Positions 50,148-57,267 of a stretch of DNA of 64,000 nt are shown here, piece by piece. A program made the position numbers and the translations under genes. The first letter of the stretch is position 1; each line of letters begins with the position of its first letter. Origin of the DNA: Nocardioides aromaticivorans (lineage in GTDB: Bacteria > Actinomycetota > Actinomycetes > Propionibacteriales > Nocardioidaceae); contig NZ_JACBZM010000001.1 in the NCBI RefSeq assembly GCF_013408525.1, positions 1,426,001-1,490,000 of the forward strand, read 5' to 3'. Under the pieces are notes generated by a model that was given only the letters and a program-made list of their open reading frames with translations, did not search any database and was not told the DNA's origin.

Positions 50148-50656
50148 CGGCCACCCTCCCGGCACCGCGTACCCCGGGCCGCTACCGCATCTCCGTCGTC
50201 TGCCTCGGCAACATCTGCCGCTCCCCCATGGCCGACGTCGTCCTCAACGCGCGCGTCGCCGACGCCGGCCTCGACGACCGGGTCACCGTCGTGAGCGCGG
50301 GCACGGGCGACTGGCACGTGGGCGACGCCATGGACCACCGCGCCGCGGCCCTCCTCACCGACCGGGGGTACGACGCCAGCAGGCACCGCGCGCAGCAGGT
50401 GCTCGCGCACTGGCTCGACGAGCACGACCTCGTGCTCGCGATGGACGCCGCCAACCTGGCGGACCTGCGCGCCCTCGCCAGCGGCGTGGTCGACGGGGAG
50501 CGGCTGCGCGCGTTCCGCGACTTCGACCCGGAGGGGGCGGGCGACGTACCGGACCCCTACTACGGCGGCGACGCCGGGTTCCGCACGGTGCTCGCGATGG
50601 TCGAGCGGACCGCCGACGAGATCGTCGCCGGCCTGGAGCGCGTCGTCACCGGCTGA
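50144..50656 (+). CDS. Low-molecular-weight protein-tyrosine phosphatase
   Basis: A 170-aa phosphatase from GTG 50144, translationally coupled to the membrane-protein gene. The P-loop VVCLGNICRSPMAD gives nucleophile Cys20 and Arg26 (CX5R). The general acid is Asp in VPDPYYGGD near the C-terminal third. A ~13-residue N-terminal extension precedes the core; otherwise the length matches family members of ~155-165 aa. It dephosphorylates protein tyrosines in the cytosol, and the coupling suggests a membrane-associated context. Confidence 0.93.
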   Translation: MTATLPAPRTPGRYRISVVCLGNICRSPMADVVLNARVADAGLDDRVTVVSAGTGDWHVGDAMDHRAAALLTDRGYDASRHRAQQVLAHWLDEHDLVLAMDAANLADLRALASGVVDGERLRAFRDFDPEGAGDVPDPYYGGDAGFRTVLAMVERTADEIVAGLERVVTG

Positions 50657-50720
50657 CAAAGGGAGCACCCGTTCTTTGTGGGGTATCCCCTCGTCGCCCG
50701 CCGAGGGGCGGCGTAGATTG

Positions 50721-50734
50721 CTAGGACGTCCTAG
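50721..50734. promoter_or_regulatory. Perfect palindromic operator upstream of 3-hydroxyacyl-CoA dehydrogenase
   Basis: CTAGGACGTCCTAG is a perfect 14-bp palindrome, and the flanking TTG/TAA bases extend it with one mismatch (50718-50737). It ends 24 bp before ATG 50759. Architecture is TetR-like; the regulator is not in this window. Confidence 0.65.
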
Positions 50735-50758
50735 TAATGCGAGCGAACGGAGCGGGGA

Positions 50759-51610
50759 ATGACGGACATCCAGCGGGTAGGCGTCGTCGGTGGTGGCCTG
50801 ATGGGCTCGGGCATCGCCGAGGTCAGCGCCCGGGCCGGCAAGGACGTCATCGTCGTCGAGTCGTCCGCCGCCGCGGTCGACGCCGCGCGCAACCGCCTGG
50901 AGGCCTCGCTCAAGCGGGCCGAGAGCCGCGGCAAGATCGAGTCCGCGGACGCTGTGCTCGCCAACATCCGCGTCGTCGACGACCTCACCGAGCTCGCCGA
51001 CCGCGACATGGTGATCGAGGCGATCATCGAGGACGAGCAGGCCAAGACCGACCTGTTCCGCCGCCTCGACGAGATCGTCACCAGCCCCGAGGCGATCCTG
51101 GCCTCCAACACCTCCTCGATCCCGATCATGAAGCTCGCGGTCGCCACGAAGCGCCCGACCCACGTGCTCGGCGTCCACTTCTTCAACCCGGTGCCGGTGC
51201 TCAAGCTGGTCGAGCTGGTCCCGTCGCTGATGACCGCCGAGGCGACCACCGAGCGGGCCCGCGGCTTCGTCCAGGACGACCTCGGCAAGAACGCCATCGA
51301 CTGCCAGGACCGCGCCGGCTTCGTCGTCAACGCGCTGCTGATCCCGTTCATCCTCTCGGCGATCCGGATGCTCGAGTCGGGCTTCGCCACGGCCGAGGAC
51401 ATCGACCAGGGCTTCGTGCTGGGCGCCGCGCACCCGCAGGGCCCGCTCGCGCTCGCCGACCTGATCGGCCTCGACACCACGCGCGCGATCGCGGAGTCGC
51501 TCTACGAGGAGTTCAAGGAGCCGCTCTACACCGCGCCGCCGCTGCTCAACCGCATGGTCGAGGCCGGCCTGCTGGGCCGCAAGACCGGGCGCGGCTTCTA
51601 CACCTACTGA
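50759..51610 (+). CDS. 3-hydroxybutyryl-CoA (3-hydroxyacyl-CoA) dehydrogenase
   Basis: A 283-aa NAD(P)-dependent enzyme that oxidises or reduces 3-hydroxyacyl-CoA / acetoacetyl-CoA. The Rossmann motif VGVVGGGLMGSGIAEVSARAGKDVIVVES starts at residue 6. The catalytic His/Glu region is HVLGVHFFNPVPVLKLVELVPS, and the C-terminal domain has DRAGFVVNALLIPFILSAIRMLESGFATAEDID with the helical dimer interface. Length is the usual ~282 aa. Ribosome site GGAGCGGGGA. It is isolated but stands behind a strong palindromic operator, indicating inducible fatty-acid, butyrate or phenylacetate metabolism. Confidence 0.93.
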   Translation: MTDIQRVGVVGGGLMGSGIAEVSARAGKDVIVVESSAAAVDAARNRLEASLKRAESRGKIESADAVLANIRVVDDLTELADRDMVIEAIIEDEQAKTDLFRRLDEIVTSPEAILASNTSSIPIMKLAVATKRPTHVLGVHFFNPVPVLKLVELVPSLMTAEATTERARGFVQDDLGKNAIDCQDRAGFVVNALLIPFILSAIRMLESGFATAEDIDQGFVLGAAHPQGPLALADLIGLDTTRAIAESLYEEFKEPLYTAPPLLNRMVEAGLLGRKTGRGFYTY

Positions 51611-51629
51611 CGCGCGCCGACCGGCCCGC

Positions 51630-52373
51630 TCAGGAGAGCTTGCCGACCGCGCTCGCAGGGACGCTGAGCTCGTTGCCGGCATAGGTGACGGTGTAGCCGT
51701 TCGTCGACAGCGCGGTCGCGAGCCCGATCGTCGCCTTGCACGTCGCGATCGCCGTCGACTCGAAGGGCCCCGGCCCCTCGTGCTCCACGGTGACGCCGGA
51801 GCACATCACCTTGCCCGCGACCGAGAAGGTCAGCGTCTGGCCCGGGTACCCGGTCGTCAGGTAGCCGGGACCGAACGGCACCTGGTGCAGCAGCTCCGCG
51901 CGGAAGGTCGTCGGGACCAGCCCGAGGAGGCCCTTGGCGACCTTGGGCGCCGTCAGCTGCACCGGCTCCCGCAGCACGTCGAAGGTCTGCGTCTGCCGCG
52001 GCGCGGGCTGGAACTCCTCGTCGCCGGCCTGGTCGGCGTGCACGATGCAGGTGCCCGGCGCCGTGACCCAGACGGTGATCCGGCCCGGGGTCTCGATGTC
52101 CCCGAAGACGCCGGGGGTCGCGTGGCAGGCGGTGCTGGCCGGGTCGACGGAGAACTCCACGAGGAGGCCGGACGTCGCGGAGGCGTAGGGGACGTAGTCG
52201 CCGAAGTCGTTGGTGTGCACCCAGTCCTGGCCCACCGGCGCCGTCGTCTGGAAGGTGATCGACTGCTCCTGCCGCGGGTCGTCCGGCACGGGGTCGGCGG
52301 CGGCCGCCCCGACGCTCGCGGGGACCGCGAGGGCGACGAGCACGGCAGGGACGAGCGCGCGGGCGATCTTCAC
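51630..52373 (-). CDS. Secreted beta-rich protein, hypothetical
   Basis: A 247-aa protein from GTG 52373 (GGAGG upstream) with signal peptide MKIARALVPAVLVALAVPASVGAAAA. The mature part alternates short strands and turns (QSITFQTTAPVGQDWVHTNDFGDYVPYASATSGLLVEFSVD, GRITVWVTAPGTCIVHADQAGDEEFQPAPRQTQTFDVLREP, PGYPGQTLTFSVAGKVMCSGVTVEH, NGYTVTYAGNE) and has four Cys that could form two disulfides. The DQAGDEEFQPAPRQTQTFDV block is like bacterial Ig-like (Big) modules. Role unknown. Confidence 0.72.
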   Translation of the reverse strand: MKIARALVPAVLVALAVPASVGAAAADPVPDDPRQEQSITFQTTAPVGQDWVHTNDFGDYVPYASATSGLLVEFSVDPASTACHATPGVFGDIETPGRITVWVTAPGTCIVHADQAGDEEFQPAPRQTQTFDVLREPVQLTAPKVAKGLLGLVPTTFRAELLHQVPFGPGYLTTGYPGQTLTFSVAGKVMCSGVTVEHEGPGPFESTAIATCKATIGLATALSTNGYTVTYAGNELSVPASAVGKLS

Positions 52374-52481
52374 GAGGACCTCCTGGAGCAGGCCGGACGT
52401 CGGCCGGAGACCCGCTCAGGCTAGTCCCGGACGGAGCCCGGCGCCCATGGATCCGAAGGCAAAGAATCAGCAGCTGGTGAT

Positions 52482-52518
52482 CCCCGGGCCGGCCGACCGC
52501 ACGACCGCCGGCCCGGGG
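52482..52518 (-). terminator. Strong hairpin terminator of the ALDH gene
   Basis: Perfect 12-bp arms CCCCGGGCCGGC (52482-52493) and GCCGGCCCGGGG (52507-52518) with a 13-nt loop, 8 bp past the ALDH stop. No T run follows, as is usual in high-GC actinobacteria. Confidence 0.8.
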
Positions 52519-52525
52519 AAGTGCG

Positions 52526-54034
52526 TCACGCCAGCAGCGCGTTGACCGACTTCTGCTCGGTGTAGGCGTCGATCGCCGAGGCACCGAGCTCGCGACCCCA
52601 GCCCGACTGCTTGAAGCCGCCGAAGGGCATCGCCGCGTCGAAGGCGTTGTGGCAGTTGATCCAGACCGTGCCGGCCTTGATCTGCCGCGCCGTGCGGTGC
52701 GCCTTGGTGACGTCCCGGGTCCAGACCGAGGCCGCCAGGCCGTACGGCGTGTCGTTGGCCGCCGCCACGACGCCCTCCTCGGCGTTGAACGGCGTCGCGA
52801 CCACCACCGGCCCGAAGATCTCCTCGCGATAGACGCTGAAGGACGAGTCGACGTCGACCAGCACGGTCGGCTCGACGTAGTAGCCCTCGTCGCCGTGGCG
52901 CCGGCCGCCGGTCAGGGCCCGGGCACCGTCGCGGAGCCCCTGGTCGACGTACCCGAGGACGCGGTCGAGCTGGGTCTGGGAGACGAGCGGGCCGACCTCG
53001 CTGGTCGGGTCGAGGCCGGGCCCCAGCCTGCTCGCCGCGGCGACCTCGGCGACGCCCTGGGTGAACTCCTCGAAGATCTTGTCCTCGACGAGCAGCCGGG
53101 TGCCGCTGGTGCAGGTCTGGCCGTGGTTGAAGAGGAAGCCCGACGCCGTGCCCGGGATGGCGAGGTCGAGGTTGGCGTCGGCGTACACGACCTGCGGGCT
53201 CTTGCCGCCGAGCTCGAGGCTGACCTTCTTCAGGTTGCCCTTGGCGGCGTCGACGATCAGCTTGCCGACCTCGGTCGACCCGGTGAAGGCGATCTTGTCG
53301 ACGTCGTCGTGCGCGGCAAGGGCGGCGCCCGCGTCGCCGTACCCGGTCACGACGTTGAAGACGCCGTCCGGCAGGCCGCAGTCGGCCATGATCTCGGCGA
53401 GTCGCAGGGCGGTGAGCGGGGTGTCCTCGGCCGGCTTGAGCACGACCGTGTTGCCGCAGGTGAGGGCGACCGGGATCTTGAAGGCGGCCATCAGCAGCGG
53501 GAAGTTCCACGGCACGATCGCGCCGCACACGCCGACCGGCTCGCGCAGCGTGTAGGCGTGCCACTGGGTGCCGGGCGCCCACGGCACGGACACCGGGATG
53601 GTGCGGCCCTCGATCTTGGTGGCCCAGCCGGCGTAATACTGGAAGAGCTCCGCGACCCAGGTGACGTCGACGGCCTGCGCCACCGCGGCGGACTTGCCGT
53701 TGTCGAGGGCCTCGAGCTGGGCCAGCTCCTCGGCGTGCTCGTAGATCGCCTCGCCGATCCGGAAGAGCAGGCGCTGGCGCTGGGCCGGCGTCCACAGCGA
53801 CCACTCGCCCTCGAAGGCCTTGCGGGCGGCGCGCACGGCACGGTCGACGTCGACCGCCTCGCCGTGGGCCACCTCGGTGAGCACCTGGCCGGTCGCCGGG
53901 TCGCGCGTCTCGAAGGTGCGGCCGGAGGCGGCGTCGGTCCACGCCCCGCCGATGAACAGGCCCTTGGGCCGGGACAGCCACTCCCGCACCTGGGGCAGGA
54001 CGGCGGTGTCGGTGGGCACGAGCAGGTCGGTCAT
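52526..54034 (-). CDS. Aldehyde dehydrogenase (NAD-dependent)
   Basis: A 502-aa enzyme that oxidises an aldehyde to the acid. Motifs: NFPLLMAAFKIPVALTCGNTVVLKPAEDTP (cofactor binding), FTGSTEVGKLI, the general base in LELGGKSPQVV and the nucleophile Cys in NHGQTCTSGTRLLV; PFGGFKQSGWGRELG closes the fold. ATG 54034 has GGAGG. It is downstream of ADH-MoxR-VWA with a 94-bp gap that contains its own TGTTCAG-N3-CTGGACA operator, so it can be transcribed alone or by read-through. Expected to remove the aldehyde made by the neighbouring amine oxidase or alcohol dehydrogenase. Confidence 0.93.
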   Translation of the reverse strand: MTDLLVPTDTAVLPQVREWLSRPKGLFIGGAWTDAASGRTFETRDPATGQVLTEVAHGEAVDVDRAVRAARKAFEGEWSLWTPAQRQRLLFRIGEAIYEHAEELAQLEALDNGKSAAVAQAVDVTWVAELFQYYAGWATKIEGRTIPVSVPWAPGTQWHAYTLREPVGVCGAIVPWNFPLLMAAFKIPVALTCGNTVVLKPAEDTPLTALRLAEIMADCGLPDGVFNVVTGYGDAGAALAAHDDVDKIAFTGSTEVGKLIVDAAKGNLKKVSLELGGKSPQVVYADANLDLAIPGTASGFLFNHGQTCTSGTRLLVEDKIFEEFTQGVAEVAAASRLGPGLDPTSEVGPLVSQTQLDRVLGYVDQGLRDGARALTGGRRHGDEGYYVEPTVLVDVDSSFSVYREEIFGPVVVATPFNAEEGVVAAANDTPYGLAASVWTRDVTKAHRTARQIKAGTVWINCHNAFDAAMPFGGFKQSGWGRELGASAIDAYTEQKSVNALLA

Positions 54035-54100
54035 TTTTCCTCCGTTGGCGTTCGACTCGATCCGTGTGGACCGAGCGTCGTCCGCCAGCGGGGACGGGGG

Positions 54101-54117
54101 TGTTCAGGTTCTGGACA
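54101..54117. promoter_or_regulatory. 17-bp inverted-repeat operator upstream of ALDH (site 1)
   Basis: TGTTCAG-GTT-CTGGACA: 7-bp half sites with one mismatch and a 3-bp spacer. It lies 67 bp upstream of the ALDH start. The same motif occurs at 57185 and 62975. Confidence 0.75.
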
Positions 54118-54128
54118 TTCGTCCGGCG

Positions 54129-54947
54129 TCAGCCCAGCAGCCGGTCGAGTACGACGGGCAGGTCGGCCAGCGCGGCCAGCGACTCGACCCGCGCGCCGGC
54201 GCGACGGGCGAAGCCCCGGGCCTCGTCGTCGTCGCTCGCGGGCGCGATCACCAGCAGCTCGTCGAGGGCGCGGGCGGCCGCCGTCGGGTCGACGTCGTCG
54301 GTGACCCGGCAGTCCGAGAGCAGCACGGTGATCCGGCGGCGGGCGCGCGCCGGGGCGAGCTGCTCGCGGGCGGCGCGCAGCGCGGCGTCGAGCGAGGTCA
54401 TGCCGTGCCCACGCAGGCCGAGGACGCGCTCGACGGTACGGCGGGGCTCGGCGGGCGAGGCCAGGCCCACGACGACCTCGGCCCGGCGGTCGAAGGCGAT
54501 CACGGACAGCTCGCCGCCGGACTCGGCAACCCGCAGGGCGCACGCGGCTGCGGCCATCCCGGCCGTGGCCAGGCGCTCGCCGTCCATCGACCCGGAGCGG
54601 TCCACGAGCAGGCACACCGCGGTCGACGGCCGCTGCCACACGAGCGAGGTGAGCTCGTCGAGGGCCGCCGGCCGGCCCTCGGCCCGGGCGACGGCGACGG
54701 CCTCCAGCGACGCGTCGAGGTCGAGGTCGCCGCCCCGGTCGGCGCGGGTCGGGCGCAGCCGGCCCGCGCCGATCCGGCCGCTCGGTCCGCTGCGGGCGCG
54801 CTCGACGACCAGCCGCGGCACCAGCGCCTGCACCTTCGCGCGCAGGACCGGGTCGGTGGCCCGGCTCATCAGGGCGAGCAGCGGGAGCACCCCGTCGGGG
54901 TCCTCGGCGACGGCGGCCTCCACCGCCTCCACGTCGAGCTCGCCCAC
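54129..54947 (-). CDS. VWA-domain protein (CoxE/MoxR-partner type)
   Basis: At least 272 aa from GTG 54947. Residues ~110-270 are a von Willebrand A domain with a complete MIDAS: DRSGSMDG, the Thr in HGMTSLDA and SDCR. The first ~100 residues are helical (DVEAVEAAVAEDPDGVLPLLALMSRATD). The reading frame stays coding-like for 50 codons upstream to 55097 (…RNQRFAELSPEVGELD), where a CTG overlaps the MoxR stop as CTGA; the true N-terminus may therefore be there. MoxR/VWA pairs act as chaperones that activate or insert metal in client enzymes, here plausibly the linked dehydrogenases. Confidence 0.82.
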   Translation of the reverse strand: MGELDVEAVEAAVAEDPDGVLPLLALMSRATDPVLRAKVQALVPRLVVERARSGPSGRIGAGRLRPTRADRGGDLDLDASLEAVAVARAEGRPAALDELTSLVWQRPSTAVCLLVDRSGSMDGERLATAGMAAAACALRVAESGGELSVIAFDRRAEVVVGLASPAEPRRTVERVLGLRGHGMTSLDAALRAAREQLAPARARRRITVLLSDCRVTDDVDPTAAARALDELLVIAPASDDDEARGFARRAGARVESLAALADLPVVLDRLLG

Positions 54948-55093
54948 CTCCGGGGAGAGCTCGGCGAAGCGCTGGTTGCGCGCGAGCTCGTCCCGCCCGT
55001 GGGTGCGGTCGGGGCGGCCCCGGCGCGACGCCTGCGGCTGGTCGGCCGGCGCCCCGGCCGGCTGGGGAGCGCCCGCCTCCGGAGGAGACGGGC

Positions 55094-55990
55094 TCAGGCT
55101 TCCCCCGGGTCGGCTCCGTCGTCGCCGGGCCGCGGTCCGAAGACGGCGGCGTACAGCTCCTCGATGACGTCCTCCGGCCTCCGGGTCGACGACTCGTCGA
55201 CCCGGATCCGGCCGCTGAGCGCCACCAGTGCGGCGTCGAGGCCGACCTGCCAGTCGTCCTCCGCGACACCGCGCGAGCGGGCGAGCTGGTGGTTGATCCC
55301 GGCGAGGTCGATCGCGCCGCGCACCGACGAGCCCACCCGCAGCTCCCGGTGGCTGCGGGTCGCGCGCACCAGCGCCACGGCCCGGTCCCGCCAGGCGTCG
55401 GAGGGGAAGGGCGCCCGCAGCGCGACGATCCGCGACTCCGCCTCGGCCGACTGGTAGCCCATCGCGATCCGGCAGGTCCGGTCGTGGACGGCGCTGGACA
55501 CCCGGGCCGTGCCCACGGCGTCGTACGGGTTCATCGCGGCGACCACCCCGAAGCCCGGAGCCGCGCGCACCAGCCCGAGCCGGGGTACGACGATCTCCCG
55601 CTCCGACATGACGGCGAGCAGCGTGTTGAGGGTCTCCTCCGGCACCCGGTTGAGCTCCTCGACGTACAGCAGGCCGCCCGCACGCATCGCGGTGAGCAGC
55701 GGCCCGTCGACGAACACCTCGGGCTGGTAGCCACGGCTGAGGACCAGCGCGGGGTCGAAGTGGCCGACCAGGCGCGCCGGGGTGAGCTCGGCGTTGCCCT
55801 CCACCAGCGCGAAGGAGCTCGCCCGGGACGCCGCGACCCGGCGGAGCAGGGTCGTCTTGCCGGTCCCGGGCGGCCCCTCGAGGACGACATTGGCACCGCT
55901 GGCCAACGCCGCCTCGAGCAGCTCGGTCTCCCGCTCCCGGTCGACGACCCCGCTCCCGGTGACCCCGCTGTCCTCGGTCAGGGTGGTCAC
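55094..55990 (-). CDS. MoxR-family AAA+ ATPase
   Basis: A 298-aa AAA+ protein from GTG 55990, coupled to the ADH gene by GTGA. Walker A is GPPGTGKTTLL (~37-47) and Walker B LLYVEELNRVP; MNPYDAVGTARVSSAVHDRTCRIAMGY includes sensor 1 and the Arg finger region. RVGSSVRGAIDLAGINHQLA is the MoxR lid signature (SxRG). MoxR ATPases work with VWA proteins in maturation of metal- or cofactor-dependent enzymes. Gene order ADH-MoxR-VWA-ALDH suggests the client is one of these dehydrogenases (inference). Confidence 0.92.
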   Translation of the reverse strand: MTTLTEDSGVTGSGVVDRERETELLEAALASGANVVLEGPPGTGKTTLLRRVAASRASSFALVEGNAELTPARLVGHFDPALVLSRGYQPEVFVDGPLLTAMRAGGLLYVEELNRVPEETLNTLLAVMSEREIVVPRLGLVRAAPGFGVVAAMNPYDAVGTARVSSAVHDRTCRIAMGYQSAEAESRIVALRAPFPSDAWRDRAVALVRATRSHRELRVGSSVRGAIDLAGINHQLARSRGVAEDDWQVGLDAALVALSGRIRVDESSTRRPEDVIEELYAAVFGPRPGDDGADPGEA

Positions 55991-57102
55991 GAGTGGTCGT
56001 GGACGACGACGCCCCGGACGTTCTTGCCGTTGAGCAGGTCGTCGTAGCCCTCGTTGACCTGCTCGAGCGTGTAGGTCCTGGTGAGGATCTCGTCGAGCTT
56101 GAGGTCGCCGGACTGGTAGAGCCCGAGGATGCGCGGGATGTCGACGGTGGGGTTGCAGTCGCCGAAGAGGCTGCCGCGCAGCTGCTTGCGGTAGAGCGTG
56201 AGCACCGAGCCGGGCAGCTGGATGTTGGTCTCCTCCAACTTGTTCAGCCCGGTCAGCACGACCTTGCCGCCCTTGCCCACGGCGTTGAAGCCGTCGGCGA
56301 CGATCTCCGAGGTCATCAGGCCGGGGGTGAGGATGGCGGAGTCGGCCATCTGGCCGCGGGTGAGGTTGGTGATCGTCTCCATCGCCAGCTCGGCCGACTC
56401 GAAGGCGTGGGTCGCGCCGAGCTCCATCGCCTTCTCCCGCTTGTTGGGGAGCGGGTCGATGGCGATGACGTTCTTCGCGCCGGCCAGGGCGGCGCCCTGG
56501 ACGGCGTTGATGCCGATGCCACCGACGCCCATCACGATCACGGTCTCGCCGGGCTTCACCTCGGCGGTGTTGACGGCCGAGCCCCACCCGGTGGGGACGC
56601 CGCAGCCGACGAGGACGGCCTTCTCCAGCGGCAGGTCGTCGTCCACCTTGACGCAGGAGTTCTGGTGGATGACGCCGAACTGGCTGAACGTGCCCAGCAT
56701 GCACATGGCGCCGTACTGCCCGGCGGGGCCGGTGATCGGGAAGCGCTCGCCGGGCAGGTAGCCCTCGAGGATGGTGGCGCCCATGTCGCAGATCGACTGC
56801 TGGCCGTTGGCGCAGTAGCGGCAGGTGCCGCAGTTCGGGATGAACGAGCACACGACGTGGTCGCCGACCTTGACCCGGGTGACGCCGGGACCGACCTCCT
56901 CGATGATGCCGGCGCCCTCGTGGCCCAGGACCATCGGCAGGCGGGCCTCGAGGTCGCCGTGGGCGATGTGGACGTCGGAGTGGCAGAGGCCGGCGTGGGT
57001 GTAGCGGATCAGGACCTCGCCCTCGCGGGGCTTGTCGAGGGTGAGCTCCTCGATCTCGATGGGCTTGCCGGTCTGGTAGACGACTGCGGCCTTGGTCTTC
57101 AT
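55987..57102 (-). CDS. NDMA-dependent (nicotinoprotein) alcohol dehydrogenase
   Basis: A 371-aa zinc MDR alcohol dehydrogenase. Catalytic zinc ligands lie in HAGLCHSDVH and LGHEGAG; the structural zinc Cys4 is CGTCRYCANGQQSIC. The cofactor motif is VMGVGGIGINAVQGAALAGAKNVIAIDP. The sequence MKTKAAVVYQTGKPIEIEEL and YGAMCMLGTFSQFGVIHQNS matches the actinobacterial nicotinoprotein type, which keeps NAD(H) tightly bound and uses mycofactocin (NDMA artificially) as electron acceptor. First gene of the ADH-MoxR-VWA operon; AGGAG precedes ATG 57102. No mycofactocin genes are in the window. Confidence 0.92.
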   Translation of the reverse strand: MKTKAAVVYQTGKPIEIEELTLDKPREGEVLIRYTHAGLCHSDVHIAHGDLEARLPMVLGHEGAGIIEEVGPGVTRVKVGDHVVCSFIPNCGTCRYCANGQQSICDMGATILEGYLPGERFPITGPAGQYGAMCMLGTFSQFGVIHQNSCVKVDDDLPLEKAVLVGCGVPTGWGSAVNTAEVKPGETVIVMGVGGIGINAVQGAALAGAKNVIAIDPLPNKREKAMELGATHAFESAELAMETITNLTRGQMADSAILTPGLMTSEIVADGFNAVGKGGKVVLTGLNKLEETNIQLPGSVLTLYRKQLRGSLFGDCNPTVDIPRILGLYQSGDLKLDEILTRTYTLEQVNEGYDDLLNGKNVRGVVVHDHS

Positions 57103-57184
57103 GGAGTTCTCCTGGGTGGGGCGCCGGGGCGTCGGCGGATGGGACGTGACGCCGGCCACACTCGCAACGACGGGCGCCGGTGGA

Positions 57185-57201
57185 TGTTCAGAAACTGGAC
57201 A
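57185..57201. promoter_or_regulatory. 17-bp inverted-repeat operator between ADH operon and regulator (site 2)
   Basis: TGTTCAG-AAA-CTGGACA, 83 bp upstream of the ADH start and 67 bp upstream of the divergent regulator gene. Probably serves both, giving control of the operon and autoregulation. Confidence 0.8.
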
Positions 57202-57267
57202 ACCGGGTGCCAACCCCCTGCCGTTTACTGTGACCGCGGTCACGAGGCCGCAGCCGAGGAGGGACGC

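Noticed and set aside
55993..57240. Open frame upstream of the regulator on the plus strand
   Set aside because: Antisense of the ADH gene; the regulator has a good RBS and GTG at 57268.
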